Assembly (NCBI GenBank): GCA_964616465.1
Contig: CAZTTO010000003.1
Location: 1-64,000 of the forward strand
Reading direction: 5' to 3'
From: JAFLBI01 sp964616465
Lineage (GTDB): Bacteria > Bacteroidota > Bacteroidia > Chitinophagales > Chitinophagaceae
Length of the DNA stretch: 64,000 nt
Shown here one piece after another: positions 44,493 to 54,030 of this stretch (the stretch's first letter is position 1; every line of letters begins with the position of its first letter). The position numbers were made by a program, and so were the translations under genes. Below the pieces are notes generated by a model that saw only the letters and a list, made by a program, of their open reading frames with translations, was not told the DNA's origin and did not search any database.

Positions 44493-45065
44493 ATGATACA
44501 GCCAAAACCAGGCGAAAAGTGGAAGGAAATTGAAATGCCTAAGGGATTACGTTTCCGTTATGCCGTAAGTAACCACGGAAGAGTTGCAAGTTTTACCGAA
44601 AAAGTTGAAGATGGTAAATTGGTAAAAGGTAGTGCACAAGATGGATACCGCATCATGCGATTAAAAATTAAGTACAAAGGAAAGATGAGCTACCATCACT
44701 TCTTTTTCCATCACTTAATTGCAGGTGCTTTTGTAAAAAATAAGAATCCTAAAAAGTACACACACCTCATTCATAAAGATTACAACAGAGGCAATAACCT
44801 GCCCGAAAATTTAGAGTGGACCACCAAAACACAAATGCACAGCTATAGCAATAAGAGTCCTAAGGCTGTTGCGGCTAGAAAGAAAAGAGTAGCAACTTTC
44901 TCTGGTTATAAGTTGAAAGAAAAAGATATTTTAAAAATTAAGGCACTGTTGGACGAAGGAAAAACATTGCGGAAAATAGCCGAACTCTTTGGGGTAAGCG
45001 ATATGCAGATTTTCAGAATTAAGAAGGGACTGAACTGGGCGCATATTAAACCAAAGAAAAAATAA
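44493..45065 (+). CDS. NUMOD4/HNH endonuclease-like protein with HTH
   Basis: A 190-residue protein. Residues ~8-50 are a NUMOD4 motif (EKWKEIEMP, YAVSNHGRVASF), ~65-120 an HNH nuclease core (FHHLIAGAFVKN, HLIHKDYNRGNNLPENLEWTT) and the C-terminus (~145-185) a helix-turn-helix (ILKIKALLDEGKTLRKIAELFGVSDMQIFRI). This is the layout of free-standing homing endonucleases, but no intron or intein is visible around it. HNH residues appear intact. It may be domesticated. A terminator hairpin follows. Confidence 0.82.
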   Translation: MIQPKPGEKWKEIEMPKGLRFRYAVSNHGRVASFTEKVEDGKLVKGSAQDGYRIMRLKIKYKGKMSYHHFFFHHLIAGAFVKNKNPKKYTHLIHKDYNRGNNLPENLEWTTKTQMHSYSNKSPKAVAARKKRVATFSGYKLKEKDILKIKALLDEGKTLRKIAELFGVSDMQIFRIKKGLNWAHIKPKKK

Positions 45066-45088
45066 CGCCCCCTGACCAATGTAGACAC

Positions 45089-45116
45089 AAGTCCTCTTAC
45101 CCAAGGGGACTTTTTT
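45089..45116 (+). terminator. Rho-independent terminator after the HNH gene
   Basis: AAGTCCTC and GGGGACTT form an 8-bp stem (one G-U pair) around TTACCCAA, followed by six T. It begins 24 bp after the stop codon. Confidence 0.75.
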
Positions 45117-45197
45117 CATGCAGCAAAATCAAAGGTTTCGTTGTCTTATAAATAATGGGAAACCATTGTTAGGGGGAAATTTATCGGGCCGTGCTTT

Positions 45198-46286
45198 TTA
45201 GCCGGCCTTTTTTGTGCCTAAAAACGAGTTTACACGCTGCTGCATATTTTCTCGCACATCCAAATAATATAAGTTGAAGTCGCCCACATGGTAATTCTTC
45301 GTGCGCAATAAAAAGCTGCCAAAAAAGCGAGGGTGTCTCGTAAACAACACATTATCAACATTATATGCATCCGCCACTCGCTTGTATATTTTATTAAAGT
45401 TTTGTACTACAGCCCCCTTTTGCTCTTTTCTGCTCATCTTTTCAGGTTCAATAGACCAAGAAATTGGATTGGTAACCCAAATCTTCTTCTTTTCAGCGGC
45501 TACATAATTGGGCTTATAGCCATTTCTGTAAGTGCGCCACCCCACAAAACAGCCGGTCTCTGTTGCCGTTGAACAGGGTTTTAGACTTGAGAAATAGTCT
45601 TCCTCCACAGGAATTCCAACAATATATGCCACAACCAACTGCTCCTGTAAGGGCTTTCCCTCCATATATTTCTTCAACAGCGCTTTTGCGTGGGTGGTAC
45701 CCTGACTATGTGCGGCTAGGATAAATGGCCTTCCTTCATTCCACTGCTTCAAGTAGGTTAGAAAAGCGGCTTCCACATCTGCAAAAGCAGTATCGAATGC
45801 AGCCAAGGCCGACAATGTATCGGCTTTTGTGACAGGAAAATAAGAACGTAAATGGGCCTGTCGGTATCTCGGAGCATACACCCTTGCACCGTTGTTGAAA
45901 ATGGACGCTTGGTACAAAATACTGCTATAATCGGTTTTGGCATTGAGGGCAGCGTCGTTCAGCGGTGCATTCCATGGCCTGGCTTCTTTATCGGTGTAGG
46001 TCGTGGGATGAATGAAAAAAACATCTATGGGCTGCTCAACTTGTTGCTGGGCAATCAAGGGCTGAGGTACAGAGTCGGACGGATCGTGTATCTGAGGATG
46101 GGCCGCCCAATATGTAAGTTCTGAATAGTTGGGGTGTTTGGAGGGCTGGTTTTGGGTATAACGTGGACTACGTGATAAGGAGGTATAATTAGGGGAACAT
46201 GAGGAATACAACAAGGCCAACAACATCGTCAGCTGACCAAACGCTTGATTTTGCCATAATTTGGGCCATATAATTGCGGATTTCAT
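45198..46286 (-). CDS. DUF3089 alpha/beta-hydrolase lipoprotein
   Basis: A 362-residue exported protein with a lipoprotein-type signal (LTMLLALLYSSC|SPNY). The DUF3089 pattern is clear: VFFIHPTTYTDKEARPWNAPLND, FNNGARVYAPRYRQAHL and the nucleophile elbow ILAAHSQGTTHA near residue 195. A late FTRHPRFFGSFLLRTKNYHVGDFNLYY-like region carries the histidine. Probably a surface esterase or lipase. It is divergent from the oxygenase gene by 59 bp. Confidence 0.85.
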   Translation of the reverse strand: MKSAIIWPKLWQNQAFGQLTMLLALLYSSCSPNYTSLSRSPRYTQNQPSKHPNYSELTYWAAHPQIHDPSDSVPQPLIAQQQVEQPIDVFFIHPTTYTDKEARPWNAPLNDAALNAKTDYSSILYQASIFNNGARVYAPRYRQAHLRSYFPVTKADTLSALAAFDTAFADVEAAFLTYLKQWNEGRPFILAAHSQGTTHAKALLKKYMEGKPLQEQLVVAYIVGIPVEEDYFSSLKPCSTATETGCFVGWRTYRNGYKPNYVAAEKKKIWVTNPISWSIEPEKMSRKEQKGAVVQNFNKIYKRVADAYNVDNVLFTRHPRFFGSFLLRTKNYHVGDFNLYYLDVRENMQQRVNSFLGTKKAG

Positions 46287-46345
46287 GGTTTAAATTTACA
46301 ATAAGGAGGGTTTTTAGGGCGTTTTATTAGACTAAACCCGCAATT

Positions 46346-47290
46346 ATGTCAATACCTGTCGTTGATTTATCGGAATTCACCCATGGAAGCGCCGCTCAAA
46401 AGGCATCTTTTGTTCAGCAATTAGGAGCTGCATATGAGACTGTTGGATTTGTAGCCGTTAAAAACCACGGTATCCCCGATCAATTGATTGATTCGATTTA
46501 TAAATATGTACAAGCTTTCTTTTCACTTCCGCTCGATAAAAAGAAGGGTTATGAAATTCCGGGTTTAGCCGGACAAAGAGGTTATACCAGTTTTGGTCGT
46601 GAGCATGCCAAGGGGAGTGAAGTGCCAGATTTGAAAGAGTTCTTTCAGTTTGGACAAACCATTGAAGATGGGGAAGACGTGGGCGAATATTATCCGCCCA
46701 ATGTAGTGGTGCAGGATTTGCCAGAGTTTACGCCCACTTTATTAGAAGCTTACCGTCACTATGAAGCCAGTGGTCGCCAGTTGCTACGAGCCATTGCTTT
46801 GTATTTGGGACTTGATGAGTTCTATTTTGATGAGCATATTCATAATGGAAATTCTATTCTGCGCTGTATTCACTATCCGCCTATTACGCAAGAGCCTAAG
46901 AGTGCTATTCGAGCAGAACAACACGAAGACATTAACTTAATTACCTTACTGGTTGGCGCAAGTGCGGACGGGTTAGAAATTTTAACCAAGCAAAATGAGT
47001 GGGTGCCTGTTACTTCTTTGCCAGAACAAATTGTGGTGAATGTGGGTGATATGCTTCAGCGCCTCACCAATAATAAATTGAAGAGCACCACACACCGCGT
47101 TGTGAATCCTCCTCGCGAACATTGGCATACCAGCCGCTTTTCAATGCCTTTCTTCTTGCATCCAAAAAGTAAGATGAGCTTGAAGTGTTTGGATTTGTGT
47201 ATTGATGATGCACACCCTAAAGCTTATCCAGATGCTACGGCAGGTGAATATTTAGATGAACGTTTACGCGAGATTGGATTGAAGAAATAA
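46346..47290 (+). CDS. 2-oxoglutarate/Fe(II)-dependent oxygenase, isopenicillin N synthase family
   Basis: A 314-residue cytoplasmic enzyme. The N-terminal DIOX_N part has IPVVDLSEFTHG and VGFVAVKNHGIPDQLID. The double-stranded beta-helix core has iron ligands in EQHEDINLITLL (H and D) and STTHRVVNPP (H), and the 2-oxoglutarate arginine-serine pair in SRFSMPFFLHP. Substrate unknown; family members hydroxylate or cyclise small molecules. A chromate transporter gene follows 49 bp later. Confidence 0.88.
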   Translation: MSIPVVDLSEFTHGSAAQKASFVQQLGAAYETVGFVAVKNHGIPDQLIDSIYKYVQAFFSLPLDKKKGYEIPGLAGQRGYTSFGREHAKGSEVPDLKEFFQFGQTIEDGEDVGEYYPPNVVVQDLPEFTPTLLEAYRHYEASGRQLLRAIALYLGLDEFYFDEHIHNGNSILRCIHYPPITQEPKSAIRAEQHEDINLITLLVGASADGLEILTKQNEWVPVTSLPEQIVVNVGDMLQRLTNNKLKSTTHRVVNPPREHWHTSRFSMPFFLHPKSKMSLKCLDLCIDDAHPKAYPDATAGEYLDERLREIGLKK

Positions 47291-47339
47291 GTATCCATCC
47301 CATCTTTTTATTACCTTAGGCATCTGAGATTTTATTGCT

Positions 47340-48593
47340 TTGGTGCTACTCCGCCATATCCCCTTTTTAAAAGCGGTGATGCTGCACAGTGTTACTGCTT
47401 TTGGAGGCCCACAGGGCCATTATGGCATGATGCTTAAAACCTTTGTACAGCAACGTCGCGATGTAACCGAAGAGGAGCTGCTCGATTACAATGCTTTTTG
47501 TCAAATGTTACCCGGCGCTTCTTCCACGCAAACTCTTACGCTCATTGGTTATAAACGCGGTGGTGTGCCTCTAGCTACGCTTACACTTTTGATCTGGATT
47601 TTACCGGCTTGTATCCTTATGGGAGGCTTGTCGTTTTTGTTGGGATACTTTCAAGACCAAACCGTACAAACGCGCATCTTCCATTACATTCCTCCAATGG
47701 CAATTGGGTTTCTGTTGTATTCTACGTACCGACTCTTTGGCGTTGCCATTCACAACCCTATTACCCGAATTATTTTTGTTGTTGCAGGTATTGCAACTTT
47801 TATTGGATTCAAAACACCGTGGATCTTTCCTGGTCTAATTTTACTTGGCGGTATTGTTACCAACTTCAGCGACAAGCGTATTCCGCAAAAAGAATTGCCT
47901 TCCAAAAAATTAAATCGTGGTTACTTGGGATTGTTCTTGCTTCTCTTTGCAATAGCAGGGGTGCTTTCAGAACAAGCGCGTTTAAATAACAGTGCATCGC
48001 GACCTGTCATTAACTTATTCGAAAACAATTATCGTTTTGGAAGCCTTGTGTTTGGTGGAGGCGATGTGTTGATGCCAATGATGTATGATCAGTATGTGGT
48101 TCGTCCGGGTACAAAACGTGTGCAAGAAAAAAATCCCGATGTACTGCGCATGAGTAAGGAAGAGTTTTTAACAGGCTCGGGTATGGTTCGTGCAATACCC
48201 GGACCAGTATTTTCTATTGGTGCCTTTACCGGTGGTTTGCTTTTGAGGCCGTATGGAACTGCAATGCAGTTTATGGGTATTGTAATTGGAGCTGTTGCAA
48301 TTTTTTTACCGAGCTTTTTGCTCGTAATTTTTTTCTATCCTGTTTGGAATAATTTGAAACGCTATGCAGTCATTTATAGAAGCCTCGAAGGCATTCATGC
48401 TGCAGTGGTTGGCATTATGATTGGTGCAACTGTATTCTTGATGCAGGATTTGCATGTATTTAATAGCAGCGTTACCCAAGAGCAATTGGTGAACCTCTTG
48501 GTGATAGGAATTAGTTTTGTATTACTCGCTTTTTCGAAATTACCGGCTCCGTTTATTCCGCTGCTTTGTATGTGTTTAGGCTGGCTGGTGTAG
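47340..48593 (+). CDS. chrA: Chromate transporter (ChrA family)
   Basis: A 417-residue membrane protein of full two-domain ChrA length. Both halves have the family core: FGGPQGHYGMMLKTFVQQRRDVTEEEL with CQMLPGASSTQTLTLIGYKRGG in the first, and FGGGDVLMPMMYDQYV with TGSGMVRAIPGPVFSIGAFTGGL in the second, each followed by hydrophobic helices. It probably exports chromate or a related anion. The start is TTG at 47340 or GTG at 47343; ATG at codon 14 is too far in. Its 3' end overlaps the convergent gene by 41 bp. Confidence 0.88.
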   Translation: MVLLRHIPFLKAVMLHSVTAFGGPQGHYGMMLKTFVQQRRDVTEEELLDYNAFCQMLPGASSTQTLTLIGYKRGGVPLATLTLLIWILPACILMGGLSFLLGYFQDQTVQTRIFHYIPPMAIGFLLYSTYRLFGVAIHNPITRIIFVVAGIATFIGFKTPWIFPGLILLGGIVTNFSDKRIPQKELPSKKLNRGYLGLFLLLFAIAGVLSEQARLNNSASRPVINLFENNYRFGSLVFGGGDVLMPMMYDQYVVRPGTKRVQEKNPDVLRMSKEEFLTGSGMVRAIPGPVFSIGAFTGGLLLRPYGTAMQFMGIVIGAVAIFLPSFLLVIFFYPVWNNLKRYAVIYRSLEGIHAAVVGIMIGATVFLMQDLHVFNSSVTQEQLVNLLVIGISFVLLAFSKLPAPFIPLLCMCLGWLV

Positions 48594-49344
48594 CTGCTTT
48601 CACTTTTTCATATTGCTGATCATAATCCTTGCGAATGGTTCCCAACCATCTGTCCCAAAACAAAAAGTACAAACCATAGTTTCCTTTAAAATACTGATGG
48701 TGTTGGTTGTGGTTCACCGATGTATTTACCCATTTGCCGAACCATGATTTATGAAAACCTGCTGGGTATAATTCAAAACCTAAATGACCATACACGTTGT
48801 ACACAATCATGAACAAAAAGAAAAATGCGATGTGTAAAATATGCAGCGGAAACAAAAACAGAAAAACAGGAAGAATACCAATTTCAACAATAGCTTCTAG
48901 TGGATGAAAGGCATACGCTGCATATGGCGTAGGATTAGTAGAGCGATGGTGCACCAAATGAAACCATTTGAACAAGAGTGGATGATGCATAAGTCTGTGC
49001 GTAAAATAAAAATACGTGTCGTGTACAAAGAGCATGATTGGGAATGCAGCTACCGACCACGCTGTTCCATATGCATTCCATTCATCGTATCGTTGGGTAT
49101 AGGGACGAATTGCTGGATGAAATAAAAAGAAATAACTGATGATAGAAAATAGGCCAATGGTTGCAACTGAATAACCAATCTCGCGGATATAGTCGGCTTT
49201 GCCCGGCCATTTTTGTTGAATTTTTTTGTGCGCAAGCCTACTGCGCAACAAGATGTAAAAAATAAACCATGCTACTGTTGCGGCAACAAAATAACGGCCA
49301 CCAATTTTTTGTGCGGCAGCAAAAATGTTATCCAATATGTCCAT
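48553..49344 (-). CDS. Sterol desaturase/fatty-acid hydroxylase family membrane protein
   Basis: A 263-residue integral membrane diiron enzyme. Histidine clusters are HDTYFYFTHRLMHHP, FHLVHHRSTNPTPYAA and NHNQHHQYFKGNYG, the HX3H, HX2HH and HX2HH set of the superfamily, between four or more membrane helices. It hydroxylates or desaturates a lipid; the exact substrate is unknown. It overlaps the end of chrA by 41 bp (convergent) and the SnoaL-like gene upstream by 17 bp (same strand). Confidence 0.88.
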   Translation of the reverse strand: MDILDNIFAAAQKIGGRYFVAATVAWFIFYILLRSRLAHKKIQQKWPGKADYIREIGYSVATIGLFSIISYFFLFHPAIRPYTQRYDEWNAYGTAWSVAAFPIMLFVHDTYFYFTHRLMHHPLLFKWFHLVHHRSTNPTPYAAYAFHPLEAIVEIGILPVFLFLFPLHILHIAFFFLFMIVYNVYGHLGFELYPAGFHKSWFGKWVNTSVNHNQHHQYFKGNYGLYFLFWDRWLGTIRKDYDQQYEKVKAATPASLNTYKAAE

Positions 49345-49819
49345 CTCGCATCTTTTTTTCTCTGTATTTCATTAAAAGTTTTCTGCTCTTGTTCTGTACT
49401 TTTTTCTGCATGTAACCCGTCCATCCAAACCACCATCCTTTCCATCCCAATGCCATGCTGCACCATTTATGAAAATGAAACGCATCTGAATGTTCTATTA
49501 TTTTCCCATCCTGCATGCGCAGGTAAGCCTTTACTTTGTTATGCACTTTATTCCCTGTTGCCGAAAAAGTATACTGCGCATTCCACTCAACAGTATAATA
49601 TTCGTCGTCATCTGTAACAGGTGCTTGCGCTTCTACAACCAAATCGGTCGCTCTGCTTAACAACATCTCCCACATATCACCCACTTCATCGCCTTGCAAT
49701 AAACCAAATGCCGGATCACTGAATGCTATATCGTCTGAGTAACAAGAACGCATTGTTGCTGCATCTTTATTTGCAAAGGCTTGGTAAAATTGTTCTATAG
49801 TTATTTTGTTGTCTTGCAT
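49328..49819 (-). CDS. SnoaL/NTF2-like protein
   Basis: A 163-residue protein with the NTF2/SnoaL cone fold pattern: ITIEQFYQAFANKDAATMRSCYSDDIAFSDPAFG, then YYTVEWNAQYTFSATGNKVHNKVKAYLRMQDGKIIEHSDAF. Such proteins are small isomerases, hydrolases or binding proteins. After residue ~120 a basic tail with tryptophans (WKGWWFGWTGYMQKKVQNKSRK) extends beyond the fold. It starts 10 bp before the end of polA on the same strand and overlaps the desaturase gene. Confidence 0.8.
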   Translation of the reverse strand: MQDNKITIEQFYQAFANKDAATMRSCYSDDIAFSDPAFGLLQGDEVGDMWEMLLSRATDLVVEAQAPVTDDDEYYTVEWNAQYTFSATGNKVHNKVKAYLRMQDGKIIEHSDAFHFHKWCSMALGWKGWWFGWTGYMQKKVQNKSRKLLMKYREKKMRDGHIG

Positions 49820-49828
49820 ATAAAAAGA

Positions 49829-52645
49829 TTAATGTGCTTCTAACCAGTTTTGTCCCACACCCAATTCTGCTACAACGGGTACGCCATTGGGTAATTCAAG
49901 TGCCTCTTGCATATTGTTTAATATAAGCGGCTTCATTATTTCAAGCTCTGACTCTTTTACATCAAACACCAATTCATCGTGTACCTGCAAAATCATTTTA
50001 CTTGCTATTCCTGCTTCACGAATAGCTTTGTGTATGCGAATCATAGCCAGCTTAATCATATCGGCAGCAGATCCTTGGATGGGACTGTTGATCGCGTTTC
50101 GCTCTGCAAATCCACGTACTGTAAAGTTAGCACTATGTATATCGCGCAACCAACGCTTTCTACCTAATAAAGTAGTTACGTATCCCAATTCCTTTGCGCG
50201 CTCCACCTGATCGGTCATGTACGCTGTAATGCCAGGAAATTCTTTTTTGTAGTTATCAATGATTTCTTTGGCTTCTGTTCTGCTGATGCCTAGGTTATCG
50301 GCTAATCCAAATGCACCTTGTCCGTAAATAATACCAAAGTTCACACTCTTGGCTTTATAGCGCATTTCTTTGGTAACATCTGCTTCGCTTACGCCATAGA
50401 CTTTTGCTGCAGTCGCTGTGTGGATGTCTTTGTGATCACGAAATGCAGCGCACATATTTTCATCTCCGCTAATAGCTGCAACAATGCGCAATTCAATTTG
50501 GCTATAATCAGCACTCACCAAAACCCATCCAGCTTCACGCGGAACAAACGCTTTTCTAATTTCTCTTCCCCTTGCTGTTCTTATAGGAATATTTTGAAGG
50601 TTGGGATTATTGCTGCTCAATCTTCCTGTCACCGCAACAGCTTGCGCATAACTGGTATGCACACGACCTGTGGAAGGCTGAATCATTTGAGGCAATGCTT
50701 GTACGTAGGTTGAATTGAGTTTAGTGAGTTCGCGAAAAGTGAGGATATCTTCAACTATGTGATGTCCCTTTGCGGCGAGTTTTAACAACACATCTTCGCC
50801 CGTTTGGTACTGTCCTGTTTTGGTTTTTTTTGCTGATGGGTCCAATTGCAATTTATCGAACAACACTTCACCGAGTTGTTTGGGTGATGCCAGGTTGAAG
50901 CGAACACCGGCTTGTTCATACACACTTAGTTCTGCAGCCTTTGCTTCTTCTTCTAAAATTTTACTATAGTTATTTAAAAAAACTTCATCAACTCGAACGC
51001 CTTCCCATTCCATATCTGCGAGCACGGGCACAAGCGGATTATCTACTTCTTCAAACACTTTCACGACCTGCTCTTGTTCCATAAGCGGATGCAGTTTTTG
51101 TTTGAGCTGTAGCGTAATATCTGCATCTTCTGCTGCGTACTCCTTCACCAACGCAACATCTACATCGCGCATATTGCCCTGTTGCTTGCCTTTTTTACCA
51201 ATAAGCTCGGTAATAGAAATAGGTTGATATCCTAAATATTGTGAGCTGAGCAAATCCATGTTGCGCTTGCCTTCTGGCTCTACTACATAATGCGCCAGCA
51301 TGGTATCATACATACTGCCAGCTAATTGTATGCCATGTGTTCTAAGTACCAATAAATCGTATTTGATGTTGTGTCCAATCCAACAAATGGCCGAGTTGCT
51401 CCACAATGGTTGGAGTTGCGCTAATATTTTCTTAGTGGCTGTTGAATCGGGTGGACAAGGAACATACATAGCTCTTCCTGGTTCTACAGCAAAGCTGATA
51501 CCCACTAAGGCTGCCTGCAACGCATCCAATGATGTGGTTTCTGTATCTACACAAATTTCTTTATGTTGTAAGAGTTGTTTCACCATTTGTTGAATGGCTT
51601 CCTCTCCTTCAACCAAATCGTATTGATGCGCGGTGTTGTGGATGTTTTTTTCTGGAATGATTTCTTGAACAGGTGTATCATTTTTAATTGCTTCCGATTT
51701 AGGTTGAGTGGCAACAACTTCTCCAAACAAATCGGTTTGTACACCTTGAGGCGCTACTTGAAACGCCGTAAATCCTTCACCCAAAATTCTTTTGCCTAAT
51801 GTTTTGAATTCTAGTTCTGCGAATATTTGTTGCAGCGCTTCATTATTCCACTCCTTCAACTTAAACTCTTCTTCATGAAATTGTATGGGTGAGTTGGTGA
51901 TGATGGTAGCCAGTTTTTTACTCATGATGGCCAAGTCCTTCCCCGCTCTTACTTTTTCTCCTAATGCGCCTTTTATTTCATGAGCATGTTCTAAAACGTT
52001 TTCGAGGTTGCCATAAGACTGCAATAGTTTGGCTGCGGTTTTTTCTCCCACACCTGGAATACCGGGAATATTATCTACCGCATCTCCCATTAATCCAAGC
52101 ATATCTACAACTTGATCTACCCGCTCAATATTCCATCGTGCGCACACTTCCGCAGGACCCATTATTTCTACATCACCACCCTGATAACCCGGCTTATATA
52201 TATATACGCCATCACGCACCAGTTGTCCATAGTCTTTATCGGGTGTTACCATATACACATCATAGCCCGCATCATGTGCTTGCCAAGCCAGGGTTCCAAT
52301 AATATCATCGGCTTCATAACCTGTTACACCCAACACGGGTATATTGAATCCCTGAATAATTTTTTGAATATCGGGTACAGCTGCTAATAAATCCTCTGGT
52401 GTTTCTTGTCGGTTGGCTTTGTAATCTGCAAAATCGGTATGACGCTCGGTTGTTCCTTCTACATCAAAGCACACAGCCATGTGCGAAGGCTTTTCTTTTT
52501 GAATGAGTTCGAACAAAGTGTTGGTGAAACCAAATTGGGCATTGGTATTTCTTCCGGTACTGGTCATTCTTGGATTACGAATGAGGGCATAATACGCACG
52601 GAAGATGAGGGCATAAGCATCTAACAGAAACAATTTCTTTTGCAT
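49829..52645 (-). CDS. polA: DNA polymerase I
   Basis: About 938 residues from the ATG at 52645; a further in-frame ATG at 52705 would translate the terminator hairpin and is rejected. Three domains: 5'-3' exonuclease (1-~290; LLDAYALIFRAYYAL, GVTGYEADDIIGTLA, MLGLMGDAVDNIPGIPGVG), 3'-5' exonuclease (~345-520; VDTETTSLDAL and YAAEDADITLQL keep the acidic residues, so proofreading looks intact), and polymerase (~540-938; VLVSADYSQIELRI, YKAKSVNFGIIYGQGAFGL, ILQVHDELVFDV). It repairs DNA and matures Okazaki fragments. All motifs complete. Confidence 0.95.
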   Translation of the reverse strand: MQKKLFLLDAYALIFRAYYALIRNPRMTSTGRNTNAQFGFTNTLFELIQKEKPSHMAVCFDVEGTTERHTDFADYKANRQETPEDLLAAVPDIQKIIQGFNIPVLGVTGYEADDIIGTLAWQAHDAGYDVYMVTPDKDYGQLVRDGVYIYKPGYQGGDVEIMGPAEVCARWNIERVDQVVDMLGLMGDAVDNIPGIPGVGEKTAAKLLQSYGNLENVLEHAHEIKGALGEKVRAGKDLAIMSKKLATIITNSPIQFHEEEFKLKEWNNEALQQIFAELEFKTLGKRILGEGFTAFQVAPQGVQTDLFGEVVATQPKSEAIKNDTPVQEIIPEKNIHNTAHQYDLVEGEEAIQQMVKQLLQHKEICVDTETTSLDALQAALVGISFAVEPGRAMYVPCPPDSTATKKILAQLQPLWSNSAICWIGHNIKYDLLVLRTHGIQLAGSMYDTMLAHYVVEPEGKRNMDLLSSQYLGYQPISITELIGKKGKQQGNMRDVDVALVKEYAAEDADITLQLKQKLHPLMEQEQVVKVFEEVDNPLVPVLADMEWEGVRVDEVFLNNYSKILEEEAKAAELSVYEQAGVRFNLASPKQLGEVLFDKLQLDPSAKKTKTGQYQTGEDVLLKLAAKGHHIVEDILTFRELTKLNSTYVQALPQMIQPSTGRVHTSYAQAVAVTGRLSSNNPNLQNIPIRTARGREIRKAFVPREAGWVLVSADYSQIELRIVAAISGDENMCAAFRDHKDIHTATAAKVYGVSEADVTKEMRYKAKSVNFGIIYGQGAFGLADNLGISRTEAKEIIDNYKKEFPGITAYMTDQVERAKELGYVTTLLGRKRWLRDIHSANFTVRGFAERNAINSPIQGSAADMIKLAMIRIHKAIREAGIASKMILQVHDELVFDVKESELEIMKPLILNNMQEALELPNGVPVVAELGVGQNWLEAH

Positions 52646-52685
52646 ATTGCTAAGGTAGCAAATAGGAAAGGCTAAGAAGAAAAAA

Positions 52686-52703
52686 GTCCCGCAGTTGCGG
52701 GAC
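52686..52703 (-). terminator. Terminator between the amidohydrolase operon and polA
   Basis: GTCCCGCA-GT-TGCGGGAC forms an 8-bp G/C-rich stem with T-runs on both sides. It starts 5 bp after the stop codon of the 437-residue amidohydrolase and ends about 40 bp before the polA ATG, so it closes the upstream operon. Confidence 0.8.
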
Positions 52704-52708
52704 ATTTT

Positions 52709-54022
52709 TTATTTTACTTGAAAGCGATGTTTGTATCGCTCAAACAGCTGAATGTGTTTGTCGTTGATCTCAATTTTTCTTCCTTGAATAAATGCATCTG
52801 TAATAACCGAACTGCGCATATCTAGAATATCGCCCTGGCTAATGACAATGTTGGCATCTTTACCCACTTCTATTGATCCTGTTTTTTGATCAATCCCTAA
52901 GAGCTTTGCGGCAGATAAAGTAATAGCAGTAAGCGCCTCTTCTTTGGTTAAACCATAAGCGGCTGCGGTTCCTGCATTGAAAGGCATATTTCTTCCGCGG
53001 TTTTGAGGATCATCGTCGTTGATACAAAACAATACGCCTGCTTTTTGTAACATGGCTGGTGTTTTGTATGGCTGATCAATATGATCATCATCGAGCGTAG
53101 GCAGGTTGTGCATTTGACTGAGGATGACACCTACATTGTTTTCTTTTAAGAGTTGTGCAATTTGCCAGCTTTCAGAACCACCAACAATTACCACATCAAA
53201 TCCAAACTCTTTTGCAAAATCAACCGCCAACAACATTTGCTTTACTTGATTAGCGTGTAAATACAATTTTTGCTTTTTCTCAAAAAGCGGACGAGCAGCT
53301 TCTAGTTTAAGGTTGGTTTCTTTCTTGCCTGTTTGCGCAAAATATGATTTTGCATCGCGGAAGAATTGCTTCAATGCTTCTAGCTTATCCAACGCTTGTT
53401 TGGTTGGATCTGTTGGCGGAGGCATCATTGCAGCAAACAAAGCTGCAAATCTACCGGTTGGACGAGACAATAAACTGGGCATGTAAATATGCATACCCAT
53501 GTCCATGCTGTATGCAGCATCTTCCCAGGTCCACGCGTCTAATTGAACAACAGATGATTGTCCGCCAACAAATGAACCTTGTGGTGCCACATGTGCTAAC
53601 AAAATTCCGTTGGTACGAAGTGTGTTGATGATTTTTGATTCTGCGTTGTACGCTACTATTGAACGAACGCTTGGATTGATTTCTCCAATTTCGTTGAAGT
53701 CGTTGCTACCGCGCACGCCCGAAATTTCCTGCAAGCCCAATGTTGAAGCTGGCAGAATTAATCCTGGATATACTTTTTTACCGTTTGCAGCAACCACTGT
53801 TGCGCCTGCTGGTGCTTGAATATTTGTTCCTACTTGAACAATCTTTCCCTTTTCTACCAAGACATCGGCATTTTCTAAAACGGTACCATTGCCCACATGT
53901 ACGGTTCCGCCTTTGATAAGTATGGGTGCTTTAGCTGGAGGAGCAGGATACACATTGTCCTGTGCCTTTGTTGCGCCTAGCATAATAGCCAGGGTTAAAC
54001 AGGTTAGCCAAATTCTTTTCAT
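52709..54022 (-). CDS. Amidohydrolase-family protein lacking the HxH metal motif
   Basis: A 437-residue exported protein (signal peptide WLTCLTLAIMLGATKAQ). It has the amidohydrolase beta-sandwich pieces (ILIKGGTVHVGNGTVLENADVLVEKGKIVQVG; GSIEVGKDANIVISQGDIL) and imidazolonepropionase-like barrel segments. Where active enzymes have GxIDxHxH it reads YPGLILPASTLGLQ, so the metal-binding HxH is absent. It is 8 bp downstream of the two-domain amidohydrolase gene and resembles that protein's first, also degenerate, half. It may be a structural or regulatory partner. Confidence 0.83.
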   Translation of the reverse strand: MKRIWLTCLTLAIMLGATKAQDNVYPAPPAKAPILIKGGTVHVGNGTVLENADVLVEKGKIVQVGTNIQAPAGATVVAANGKKVYPGLILPASTLGLQEISGVRGSNDFNEIGEINPSVRSIVAYNAESKIINTLRTNGILLAHVAPQGSFVGGQSSVVQLDAWTWEDAAYSMDMGMHIYMPSLLSRPTGRFAALFAAMMPPPTDPTKQALDKLEALKQFFRDAKSYFAQTGKKETNLKLEAARPLFEKKQKLYLHANQVKQMLLAVDFAKEFGFDVVIVGGSESWQIAQLLKENNVGVILSQMHNLPTLDDDHIDQPYKTPAMLQKAGVLFCINDDDPQNRGRNMPFNAGTAAAYGLTKEEALTAITLSAAKLLGIDQKTGSIEVGKDANIVISQGDILDMRSSVITDAFIQGRKIEINDKHIQLFERYKHRFQVK

Positions 54023-54030
54023 CGATATAA

